Assembly: GCF_000210295.1 (NCBI RefSeq)
Contig: NC_026735.1
Location: forward strand, 507,749 to 571,748
DNA from: Trypanosoma brucei gambiense DAL972
Lineage: Eukaryota; Euglenozoa; Kinetoplastea; Trypanosomatida; Trypanosomatidae
DNA: 64,000 bases
Direction of reading: 5' to 3'
The notes beneath the pieces are model-generated. The model was not told the DNA's origin. It was given only the letters and a program-made list of their open reading frames with translations, and did no database searches. This document shows positions 9,368 to 19,424 of this stretch, piece by piece; positions within the stretch are counted from its first letter, which is position 1, and the number at the start of each line of letters is the position of its first letter. Both the position numbers and the translations under genes were made by a program.

Positions 9368-10297
9368 TCTCACGGGAATTCGTCTTTCTTTTTTTTTTTC
9401 CTTTTTCTTCTTCTTCTTCCTTTGCCAAAGTAAATTATTCCCCTTATATGCTCCTTAATTTATATTTTAAAATCTTCTTTTTCTTTTTCAGCTGTTGTTA
9501 TTTCTTCAAGTAAGTTTCCACAAACCTCTTCCCTCGACAGTATTTAAAAAAATATAAAATAAAAACTGCCATTACGTTAAGTATATATATATATATACAT
9601 AATGAATAAATAAATAAATAAATAGAAGACGAAACGAGTAAGTCACTAAGTGTTAATTCATGCAGTGAGAGCAAATATTGTTGGACTTATATGTTTAAAT
9701 GATATCAGTCCTGCAAAACAGACGCACACACACACAAAAAAAAAAAGTGTATATAAAAGTTTTTGTGCAAGTTTGCACACCGCCACTTTGATGTTTTTAT
9801 TTTTTCTTATTTTGTTGTTGTTGTTGGTGCTGCTATTTGCTTTGGAGCTTAGTTGGCAGCATTTGTGCCCTTTATTACTTACATTTTTTTTTACTTTGTT
9901 TTGCATCGCCTCCCCCCCCTGTGAATTCGTCTGTCCCCCATCTTTTTTTTAATTTTTTTTAAAAAAAATTAAGTGACGATAATATAATAACAAATAGAAA
10001 GTTTATGTTTATTGTAGTTGCTCTTCTACCACTGCGAATGGGCAAATCAACAACTTACTGCTCACGACTTCGGGAGTCTGCGACGTGTTAAAGTCACAAC
10101 AGCAGTTTACCTCCACCCCCTCCCCCCCCTTTTTTTTTCTTTTTTAGAGAATGTCGCGAAGAGCGAACACACAACAACAAAATTAAAAATAAAAGAAGGC
10201 AGGAAAGAAAAAAAAACAAAGAAAGACCAACATAACTACACATTATATATATACACACACAACATATTTTTTTTTTTACACCACTGAAATGCTTCCC
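9368..10297. other. Intergenic spacer
   Basis: Holds the 5' UTR of the CX9C gene (purine-rich on the minus strand at about 9385-9425) and the 3' UTR of the helical-repeat protein gene. It contains (AATA)n at 9605-9624, long T and A runs near 9940-9970, and a TA run near 10243-10255. No gene seen. Confidence 0.7.
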
Positions 10298-12088
10298 TTA
10301 CATGATGGAGTAAAGTTCTTCAGCAGTTATTAGGCTCTCCCTTTTCTCCACTTCACCTTGCATTTCCCGCTGCTTCACAGGATCGCAAGCTAAAAGGGCA
10401 TTTGAAATGGCAAGTTGCATTTCTTTCGTTACGTTATTGAACCCCCGCAACTCATTGACAAAAGTCCTCCAAAGTTCAATTTCGTCGGTGCTGCGTGGTG
10501 TGCCTTTTTGTTTTCTCTGCGCCTGCAGCTTAGAAAGAAGTTCCCAGTCGTGTGAAATATCGAGAGGTGCAAGAAACCTCTCAGAATCAAGTAGCAGAGA
10601 TGCAAAGGAATTCCAGTCCCGCTGCTGCTCCAATGCACGAAAAGCCGCCGTAAAAACAGATGAAGTAAATGTAATTAATTGCCCCTCTTTACCTTGAAGA
10701 CGGCGGAATACATCTAATGACCGTTCCCACTCACCATCACGCAGAAGCGATTCCATAAGTGCAGCGCTGGTTTCTGCAGTTTCCTTTACACCATAATGTT
10801 TCCACTGATTGGAAAAGAGATCCAACGCGTGATGCCAGTCACTACTAGCGAGATATGCATTCCAAATGCGTGTATCATGCATATGCCGCTCCCCGTGTTT
10901 AGTGCACGTGGGGTCCGTAATGATATCCACAACCATCTGAACCTCCTTTAATGAGCCACCTAAACGACGTATGGCACGTAATAACTCAGCCCAGGCTAAA
11001 GAAGGCAAATATGTTCGCGCCTGTCCTTGAGGTTGAAAACATTGAACGAGTTTTACAGCATCAACCCACGTTGCTTTGGTTTGTGAGCCACCACGCGCGG
11101 CATTCGTATCATCGCTTGGGTGTAAGACGCTGAAAACTGGGGCAGCAGCAACTGGAAGAAGTGGTTCCCGCGATGCCTTCACAAGTTTTTCAATTGCTTT
11201 ATATGGCGGATGTGTGTGGGTGCTGTTGAAGCAACGACCACACATACTTCCACCACAACCAGAGCGAATAGATTCACATAATACAGCTACAAGAAACGAT
11301 ACTGCTTCCCTTCTCTTTTCATGGTTCTGCTGTATCCAATGTCGCTCAAAATAAGGCAAAACAGACTTATTGTACAACTGTAACGCCACTGCCCAATCCC
11401 TCTCTCCTGCGGTTTGAAGCACAACACCCATAAGTTTCAGAATGGCATCACGCTCCTTCAGACAAGCGGATTCTACACACGAGGCGAACGTACGGTTAAA
11501 CGTCTTTATTCTTCTATTTGACCACGTTTCTCCAGTATTTCCTTGGGACCCATCTCCGCCAGCATATTTCAACAGTTGTTGCACACATGCCAATGTCATG
11601 GGGAGGTTACGACGAAGTGATGGTGTGGAAAAAGCTGGCGGTGTTGTGGCTCCTCGCATAATACAATGAAAGTTACGATCCATGAAGTTACATGCGCGTT
11701 CAACCTCAGTTGTTCCATCACGCCAGGATCCAAACACAACAGGGGTGTTAGCGCTGGTAGTTGAAGAGAAGCAACTCAAACTGTGCCTTCCTTCATTACG
11801 AATAATAGGAGAAGGATTAGAGGATTCAATTGTGGTCAAAAGAGACTTTTCTCTTGTTGACAACTCTTGCAACCGCTGCTCACGAGCAAGTCGTGCACTT
11901 TGTGCCTGCACAAATGCATCAATATATTGGGCTTTGCTGTATGGGTAGGGCTCAGCAAACCTCTTGCGCTTTTGCAAAATGCTTCTGTTCCTCCTGTTAA
12001 TCTCTTTTGTTTTTTTTTTCATGTCATCGAGGCTAAACTCGGTACGGATCTGTCGCAGTAAGAATGCACCGCGTCGCTGTAGCGCCAT
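10298..12088 (-). CDS. Probable mitochondrial helical-repeat (PPR-like) protein
   Basis: 596 aa from ATG at 12088. The frame stays open further upstream, to a possible ATG at 12271, but that part translates pyrimidine tracts (Leu/Phe-rich) and probably precedes the splice acceptor. From 12088 the protein starts MALQRRGAFLLRQIRTEFSL, a good mitochondrial presequence. The middle and C-terminal parts have degenerate helix-turn-helix units such as WNAYLASSDWHHALDLFSNQ and LMESLLRDGEWERSLDVFRR. These resemble pentatricopeptide repeats, the abundant RNA-binding modules of kinetoplastid mitochondria. A Cys-rich patch, CGGSMCGRC, lies in the middle. A role in mitochondrial RNA or ribosome biology is inferred; PPR assignment is tentative. 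Confidence 0.75.
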   Translation of the reverse strand: MALQRRGAFLLRQIRTEFSLDDMKKKTKEINRRNRSILQKRKRFAEPYPYSKAQYIDAFVQAQSARLAREQRLQELSTREKSLLTTIESSNPSPIIRNEGRHSLSCFSSTTSANTPVVFGSWRDGTTEVERACNFMDRNFHCIMRGATTPPAFSTPSLRRNLPMTLACVQQLLKYAGGDGSQGNTGETWSNRRIKTFNRTFASCVESACLKERDAILKLMGVVLQTAGERDWAVALQLYNKSVLPYFERHWIQQNHEKRREAVSFLVAVLCESIRSGCGGSMCGRCFNSTHTHPPYKAIEKLVKASREPLLPVAAAPVFSVLHPSDDTNAARGGSQTKATWVDAVKLVQCFQPQGQARTYLPSLAWAELLRAIRRLGGSLKEVQMVVDIITDPTCTKHGERHMHDTRIWNAYLASSDWHHALDLFSNQWKHYGVKETAETSAALMESLLRDGEWERSLDVFRRLQGKEGQLITFTSSVFTAAFRALEQQRDWNSFASLLLDSERFLAPLDISHDWELLSKLQAQRKQKGTPRSTDEIELWRTFVNELRGFNNVTKEMQLAISNALLACDPVKQREMQGEVEKRESLITAEELYSIM

Positions 12089-12797
12089 ATCATTTCCACT
12101 AATCCAATGTTGCAGTGAGTAAGTGTAGAAATCGTGTTTGTGTTGACGCGGTAATAAAAAAAAAAAATAACGATTGAGTACCTCAAGCAAGTTCCTAATA
12201 TAAACCTCATGTGTTGCCAGCGGTAAGAAGAGAAGGAAAAAAAGGGGCAAAATTAGTGGAGAAGGCCACATATTCAACTTCCCGGCCGCGCGGACAGTAT
12301 TTATTTTGGTAATCTTTCAGTTTTAACATCTGGAGGAAAAATAAAGACTGAAGAAGCCGCTGTCCCCCGTTACTCAACTGGAGATGGGGCTCAGCGGTGT
12401 CTAAAAATAAAAACGCAATGAAGTAGTTCTGCGAGCGCCAGCCGTTGTAATTAAAGGGGGGAAAAATAACTAACACAGATACTTATAAAAATATATATAT
12501 ATCTATGTATGTATGGGAAGCATTCGCCTCCGATCATCTCCAGAACGAACCAAAAAAAAAAAACACTCCTGCCGCCCGCACAGTTTGTAATCCTCCCCTT
12601 CATTACGGAGTTTCAAGAGTAGCAGCCGTAAACAACACAGGAGGAAGCTGCCCGTCAGTAACGAACCTTCTACACCACGACCTCTTCAGCTCGTTTTTTC
12701 TTTCCTCATGAACCCACATTCATACTGCTGCGTCACAATACTCGACACATACACATACACACAAAAAAAAAACCACACATACTCGTATTTACTCTCT
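12089..12797. other. Intergenic spacer
   Basis: The minus strand is pyrimidine-rich around 12228-12245 and T-rich around 12157-12170, fitting a trans-splice signal for the 12088 start. A TA run lies at about 12491-12502 and an A run at about 12553-12563. The remainder should be the 3' UTR of the membrane-protein gene. No gene seen. Confidence 0.65.
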
Positions 12798-15185
12798 TCA
12801 TTTCACTGCATCCCGTAACGGCTGGCCCAACTCCTTCCCTGTGTCATTGCGCGCCCATGCAAGAGGTATCATATAAACATCACTTCCATCCTCCACAGTT
12901 GCGTGGATCCACAATTTCACTAGTACGAGTCGTACTATGGCAACCAGAACCACCAATAAAGCAATAACACCTGATGCGTAGAAACGCGCAGAATCTAGCA
13001 AACGGCATCGTCCATAATCCAAACAGCACTCTGTTGAGATGTTGAAAGGGCCATATTTCTCTCTTGACAGTCCAGTCGTAAACGGTATTTCGTTTGTATG
13101 GCCATACGAGGTGCCTCCTCCACCGTAACGGAGCAGGCCGTGACTGTGCCTTAGTTGCGTAAAGTCGCCCGACAAGCAGTACTGAAGCAAGTTCGTATAG
13201 CATGGACTTACTTCATAAACATTGAGTGCATTGGTTATAAAGTACTCATACACTCCATGACTTGCCACGTAACAGTTGAAGCCAGTAGTTGCTACCGCTA
13301 CAAACACAAACACAACAATAAACCATTGCGCCCTCCGTTTCAGCATAGGGATGAAAAGCAGGGAAGCGGTGGTGGAGATGACAACGAGAAAGGCACCACC
13401 AATCACTTGAATGGGTCCTGACGCCAAGCACAGCGCAGCCACGCCACTATTCAGGGTAGTAACAACATCAGCCTGCAAACATGACATAATACACATCCAC
13501 TGCCGCCGCCGCCGGAGTAGCTCTTCCCGCACCGTGCCCTTTGCACACAAGTAATGCGCAAATGTCCTCGAAACGGGCACGTATAGGCAGCAAGCCGTAG
13601 AAAGCAAACCGATATTCACGGAAAACACGACGATTGCCCATGCAGGAATGCTGTGGGATGATGTACTGGAAGACCTGGAAAATAAATAGTTGACGAAGCA
13701 TCCGACCATCAGCACAACAGTTAAAAAATGGCAGAAAAAACTTCCAGCGTTCTCGCAGCGTACGGCATGGAGTGCGAGATAAACAGCGACCAAACTGTTC
13801 ATCGCAAAGCAAATAAAAGCAAAACACATATCCGGAGAAAATGACTCTAAAAGAACGATGCCGTTGCAAACTGAGTCGTCCGAAACACGGCTTCTTTGCT
13901 CGTCAAACGTAAAAAGGAGGTGCAAACCACCAGCCACTATAGTTGAAAGAGCCGCGGTAAAATTTAACAAGCAAAAAACACGAGACATGAGGGATATGTC
14001 GCCCGAAAATACGTTGATGAAATTCCAGGTTTTAACAATGCATCCACCACCTGTAAGTTCAGCGGTGCGGGGATTTTGTCCAAGACATACCCGCGCATCC
14101 GTTCCTTTGACCAGTTTGCGGTGGGAGGAACGGGAGCAGCAGCAGCAGCTGCTGCAAAAGAAAGTGCAACACGATGGGAAACGACAACAACAACAACCAT
14201 TGTCTTCATCCTCAACCAAATTATCGCCCTCACTGCGCACACCAACAATTGGTTGAACCTCGATATATTTGTACTCCACTACGCCAGTTGCAACGTCCCT
14301 CGTAGAACTATTATAGCCGGGGCGAAAGCAATCGAGGAGCAGTTCGCGACCAGGAGCAGCAATCGCTCCACCGCGAAATGCATGCTCACTATCAACACCA
14401 CGATGTGCGCCTATTCCAAACACTTTCTCTGACGACTGAGCACCACACATTGCATCTGCAACATCGCTAAACGGCGTCGAACCTTCACGCATCACATTAA
14501 AACGCCTGGAGGCTAACAAAGATGATCGAGTAAAGCATAAATTAAGGTGTTCCGCCTCTTGAGTCGGTGCCCCGCTACACCCATCATAAAACTTCACTGA
14601 CGACTGAAGGTCGGTAGCCGGTCGAGGCATTTCATCGGAAGCTGCGGAAAGAGAAGAGGCGGAGCTATTGTTCATATTCGGACGGCAGATGGAAACTTCA
14701 CCATCCGCTTGTCGAACTGCGGGGAGCGGCAACGTGTCGTCAAGTGGCGGGGAGCGTCGCACATGTTCGCTAGAATTATGGGTGAAAACTAACGTTGCAG
14801 CAACCGCCCTAAAGTTATCGCGCGAGTCACGAGGTCTCGCGGAAGCGGGTGTCACACGACTTCTTCCCGAAACAGAAATGTAAGAAGTAGTTGTGGAGCC
14901 CAATGCACTCGATGTGACACGGGGGCTCCCCCTAATTGAATTCCACCGTTGGTGTACAAAAGCCAGTGGCGATGTCGGGTCACGCGCTGGGAGTGATGAA
15001 AGTGTTCCTTCTAACCTGGGTGATGCAAGTGACACCTCCTGCTCCTCATCCTCATGATTCGGTCCACTCACTGATTCAAGGGAGAAACCCTCATGCGTCT
15101 GGAGATTCCATACAGACACTTCTCTCCCATTTTGAGGTGGCGCCAGTTGGTTGCAGTCCCCATCATCTCTACTGGAATGTGACAT
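12798..15185 (-). CDS. Polytopic membrane protein with Cys-cluster and long disordered N-terminus, unknown function
   Basis: 795 aa. Residues 1-325 are Ser/Arg/Pro-rich, probably disordered and cytosolic. Residues 331-350 carry a dense cysteine cluster (11 Cys in 20 residues, including CCCC twice), a likely palmitoylation or metal-binding patch. About eight hydrophobic segments follow: about 401-425, 452-474, 482-503, 513-536, 568-590, 594-613, 620-642 and 745-768. A long loop between the last two contains several Cys (CYTNLLQYC, CCLDYGRC) and may be an extracellular disulfide-bonded domain. The arrangement of paired TM blocks separated by a charged loop (KGTVREELLRRRRQW) suggests two repeated four-TM units, like tandem amastin/claudin-type bundles. 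I do not recognise the family. Confidence 0.8.
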   Translation of the reverse strand: MSHSSRDDGDCNQLAPPQNGREVSVWNLQTHEGFSLESVSGPNHEDEEQEVSLASPRLEGTLSSLPARDPTSPLAFVHQRWNSIRGSPRVTSSALGSTTTSYISVSGRSRVTPASARPRDSRDNFRAVAATLVFTHNSSEHVRRSPPLDDTLPLPAVRQADGEVSICRPNMNNSSASSLSAASDEMPRPATDLQSSVKFYDGCSGAPTQEAEHLNLCFTRSSLLASRRFNVMREGSTPFSDVADAMCGAQSSEKVFGIGAHRGVDSEHAFRGGAIAAPGRELLLDCFRPGYNSSTRDVATGVVEYKYIEVQPIVGVRSEGDNLVEDEDNGCCCCRFPSCCTFFCSSCCCCSRSSHRKLVKGTDARVCLGQNPRTAELTGGGCIVKTWNFINVFSGDISLMSRVFCLLNFTAALSTIVAGGLHLLFTFDEQRSRVSDDSVCNGIVLLESFSPDMCFAFICFAMNSLVAVYLALHAVRCENAGSFFCHFLTVVLMVGCFVNYLFSRSSSTSSHSIPAWAIVVFSVNIGLLSTACCLYVPVSRTFAHYLCAKGTVREELLRRRRQWMCIMSCLQADVVTTLNSGVAALCLASGPIQVIGGAFLVVISTTASLLFIPMLKRRAQWFIVVFVFVAVATTGFNCYVASHGVYEYFITNALNVYEVSPCYTNLLQYCLSGDFTQLRHSHGLLRYGGGGTSYGHTNEIPFTTGLSREKYGPFNISTECCLDYGRCRLLDSARFYASGVIALLVVLVAIVRLVLVKLWIHATVEDGSDVYMIPLAWARNDTGKELGQPLRDAVK

Positions 15186-16239
15186 ATATCACCTCAACAC
15201 AAATACGCCACAACCACAGCGACGCACAGCTGCGATATGACGTTAGTACTAACTTAATGGAAAAGGCAAGCAAAGGGGAAAAAAAGAGAGAGGATACGGT
15301 ACAAAAACTCATGTGTTCTCAAGCTTACGAACTCAATACCAGTTCATCAAACGGTTGCACAAATGTACGTACATGAGATGTTGAAGAGAAAATATGTACA
15401 AAAAGAAGTAGTTTTACGGGAAGAGATTGAGGGAGGGAATTGAGAAAGAGAGAACAACAAGGAGGCAGAGTGCATAAATGTTTCCCTCGATAAAAAGAAA
15501 AAAAAAGCGCCAACAAAAGTACAACTCACAACACCACGGTGACCAATATGTTAAATAAATCCGCGCAACCTCACTGAAACTTTTACCCACTTTTCTCTCT
15601 ACCACGTCAGCTAGTTAACACAAAAGAAACAAAAAGAGTTACGGGTCTGTTGAACGTATATAAAACTGCTTCTTCAGCCAAATTAAATCATTGACAGGAG
15701 CAGGTGTTCATATTCTTTTTCCCTCTCTTTTTTTCCTTCATTTCCTTCTTTCTTCGGATGCACCCAATTTCCTTCCACTAATTCCCATTGCTTCATCACT
15801 AGTATGTGCTGCAGATCTCAAGTGTTTCCTGCACCAGTGGCGCATAGGCAACAAGAGCCCATGAATTAAAAGAAAAAAAAAAGTAAGGTAAGATAAAATA
15901 AATTAAATTAAATTAAAGCAAATTAAATACTAAAATAATCATGAAAGAAAAAAAAAAAGAGACAGTTCGTACAAATACACCACAACCTCAGTTACACCCT
16001 TAGCAGAAAACTCAAATTAAGAAAAAAAAAGAGATAGAGGGACATTTGATCATATAGGTGGCATTTTGCATTCCATACGGTGCATTACCATGTAATTATA
16101 GTGTCTAGTAACAACATACACCATGTGGTAATGAGTTTAATAATGTACTACATAACGAACAACAAATTCATCTAAAGCTTACCTCTTCCTTTTTCTTTCT
16201 TTTTTATTAAAAAAAAAATCACCTTTACGTACTTCTACT
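15186..16239. other. Intergenic spacer
   Basis: AT-rich sequence with A runs (15878-15888, 15948-15958, 16021-16030) and a TAAAT-type repeat at about 15897-15930. It should contain the 3' UTR of the 196-aa protein gene and the 5' UTR of the membrane-protein gene. Frames are short. No gene seen. Confidence 0.7.
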
Positions 16240-16830
16240 TCATTGGTGTGAATGAGAATCCTCCGCAGTTGAAATAGGTGGTGGAAGCGGCGGCACTATT
16301 ATCGGCTTTAGCGGTTCACCGGAAATGATGTTGTAGCCGTGCACGTCCCTCCGTCCTGCTAATTGCTTTTGCCTTGCATAGTACAAAGATTTCCCCACAG
16401 CCTCCTTATACTCCATTGCTTGGCGTGCCTCCGCTGTTCTACATTGCAGCGTAACGGTATCTAACCCGTTACTGGGTTCATTTCGTGTGGACACACCAGC
16501 AACTTTTTTCCAATGCTCCTGTTCCCGCTCAAACTCCATATCCCGACGCACCTTCAAATCGGCATTACGCTCAACAACACGCATCATACGATTCGCACGT
16601 ACGATTCTTTGTCGTTCTCTTCCTTCATTCTGTTGATGCCGGAGCTCATGCACGGCTTTGAGGGCGGGATGAAGGCGGTATGGTTCGCTTATGTATGCGG
16701 CACTGTCCGGCTGCTGACAAACGGGATGGACATAATTGGGGTAATGTTGCAGCTCATCTGCCTCATGCCGCCGGAGCCCGCGTCGCCCCACCGGTTTCAA
16801 ATAAAGTGGTGGTTCAGACCCAAATATCAT
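16240..16830 (-). CDS. Conserved 196-aa basic coiled-coil protein, unknown function
   Basis: 196 aa, no signal peptide or membrane segment. Residues about 55-125 are highly charged and helical (LRHQQNEGRERQRIVRANRM through RRDMEFEREQEHWKKV), likely a single long helix. The C-terminus has an RDVHGYNIISGEPLKP motif followed by Pro-rich sequence. A YNIISG/YNIITG-like motif next to a basic helix occurs in several small ciliary coiled-coil proteins. A flagellar role is possible but weakly supported. Predicted acceptor: a T-rich stretch leading to an AG at 16867-16866, with no ATG before the start at 16830. Confidence 0.7.
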   Translation of the reverse strand: MIFGSEPPLYLKPVGRRGLRRHEADELQHYPNYVHPVCQQPDSAAYISEPYRLHPALKAVHELRHQQNEGRERQRIVRANRMMRVVERNADLKVRRDMEFEREQEHWKKVAGVSTRNEPSNGLDTVTLQCRTAEARQAMEYKEAVGKSLYYARQKQLAGRRDVHGYNIISGEPLKPIIVPPLPPPISTAEDSHSHQ

Positions 16831-19424
16831 CAGTCACCGATCAATTAATCAGCAAATAACTATATCTAATAAATGTACAGATAAAAATTTATAAATATAT
16901 AGTTCGCAATTGTACACACAAGTACACTCGCGCTTACGGCCGTCGGTTAGTGCTTTGGCACAACTTCAAACCCAAGGTGTGGGGATCCGGTAGTTAGTAG
17001 GTTAATTTTTTGCAAAGTTGAAGATGATCGGACCACAGCTGCAATGTTTTTGCAACCCCAAATCGCTGAATGCTCAGGCTCCCAATCTCCACGCAAGATG
17101 TATTGGTATCCTCAATAACACAAATATGGCGAGCAATGAGAACTATAAAGAAAGGTGGAAAAAAGACGCCTACTTACTCTTTGGCAAAAAGGTCAGAGAT
17201 AAAAGAAAAGGAAGAAAATAAGAGATAAATGAAGTTCGTGGTGGAAACATAATAACAAAGCAGTAAATACGGTGTGTGTTTGTAGAAAAGGGCAAACATC
17301 AAATAAACTCAAATAACACGAAGATGAAAGATGTGAGAAAGAAAAGTGCGTAGCCACGATCTGCAGCACACACACCCAGATTGGAGGTGAGGAACGGAGG
17401 GCTTAACTGCATAAATTAACTCGGGGACGTCCACCACCTTTATTCATCCAACGCAGCTTCTCCAACTTCACCCGCACATTACACACTCCCCCCCCCTCCC
17501 CTCAGGGAAGATGTAGCAAAGAAAATAAACAGCTTGACGAAAAGCTAAAATATGAGTAGAAGGAACAAAAAAAGGAAAAGAAAACAACAACAACAACAAT
17601 AGCACGCGCAGACACACGCATATGGACAATTACCACTAAAAGCACACGCACTTGAAACTAGTGCATGCACGTTAACACACATTACCCCCTCCCCTCCACC
17701 TTTGAGTTGTATGTTGTACGGTTTCATGAGAAGACGTTGTCTGCCTTATCTTAACTTCTTTTCCTTTCTTTGCCTTTTTCTGTTTTTCGTTTTCCATCTC
17801 TTAAATGCTTCCCCACCCCCGCCTTAAGACATAAGGTCCAAACAGCGGCTGCTCACTCATATGCGTGAGCGCCCGCAACTACACCACAATCGCTGCATCG
17901 CGCAAACAAACACAACTAATACTTTTCGGAAAGCGGAACGTAATTTTTATGATGTACGAAGGCAACATCAGATAAAGGGAAGGAAGGGGGAGTCAAGTGC
18001 GGGACAAGAGAAAACAGCCACGAAATTGCACACGTTTGTATGTTAAACTATTTATCTATATGGTTTAACCGCGAAGTGTGAGTCACAAAGGAAGAAAAGA
18101 ATGAAGGAAAAAAGAAGAAAAAAAGGAAGGAAAGTTGGGTCTCCAAGGTACCTTCCTTTTCAAAAAAAAAACTTATCTCCCATGACTCACAATAATTGGC
18201 GGTATTTCCTACACACTTAAGCATCCATTCTCTCTTACTCTCTTCTCCCCTCGTCCCCTTCCAAGGAAACAAAATAATAACAGTAATAGTAAAAACACTT
18301 CATTTCTCTTTTCCATACTCAGGCATTTACTAAATATCCCAAATGTTTCTTACATTTTTATTTCCCGTTTCTTCTCCTCCACCTGCTTCCTTCCCAACTT
18401 TTGTTAATTTGCCTCACCTCCATGGTCCTTCAAAGTGTTTGGTTTATTCCCTTCCCCTCTTTCATCAAATTTCCTACCATCTTTCCCACACATTTTTTTT
18501 AAAAAAAGTTCTCCCACTTCTACTTCGTTGCGTCTTGCTCTCTTTCGGTGCCACATGTCGCTGCCTCCTCGAAAAAATCAATCTGGAGAAGTTGTTCCCT
18601 CCGCCCTTGCGCTTCAAAAGTCAGCAATTCTGTATCGCATCGCATAACCACAGTTACGTTACCGCCCAAAGCAAAAGTAAGAAGGAAAAGAAAAACGAAC
18701 ACATATTCCCCAATGCACCCCGCAACCCGCACAACAAATTTATAACTAAATGCGTGCTTATATGCCCGTCGTCTCCCGGACATTGCCTCTCTCTCTCTCT
18801 CTAGAGCTGAAAAAGAATCGTTATTAATATGAATCCTGTGTATACAAACGCACATGTATGTATATGCATTTTCATGTACACAAACACGCAGAAGCGGGGA
18901 ACGCCACAGAGACATTTGAGAGTGCAATTATATGTCCTGTATGTACTCGATACTTCAAAGAGCAGTGAGGGTAAGGACTTCAGATATAGCTAAGAAGGAC
19001 AAGATATTGGGAATCGAGTGCAACACTTTGTCTCTGCGAATTCTCCTGAATATATATATATATATATACTTTTGTCCTTCCGTTCCTTTGGCATTTCCCT
19101 CTTAGGAGTATATTGCTCCTTTTCTTGTCCTCCTTCTTCTTTGTCCATACATCGGTCGACCTGATCAGTATGTGAAAGTGTAGCACACGACTTTACACCT
19201 GCGCAGATGGTAATACATCCATACCCCGGCCAATTACTTTCATGTCTTCACCGTCCCCCATACACCGTACAAACCACAAACACACACACACACACATATA
19301 CATATATCGCAACATATGACTACTCGGAGGAAACGCTATTTTGGTTCGCAAGCATGTGAGCTTGCTTAAGGGTACTGTTGGGACATGTGTCAGTGTTGAG
19401 ATTAGTCACAACCCCTTCCATCCT
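16831..19424. other. Largest spacer, about 2.6 kb, no confident gene
   Basis: Should contain the 3' UTR of CRK9 and the 5' UTR of the 196-aa gene. Simple repeats include a CT run at about 18786-18802, a TA run at about 19050-19069 and a CA run at about 19280-19295. A minus-strand frame at 18520-18927 has a less repetitive C-terminal part than most spacer frames, and the overlapping plus-strand frame at 18343-18804 is Pro/Ser/Leu-rich. Neither resembles a known protein. Confidence 0.6.
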
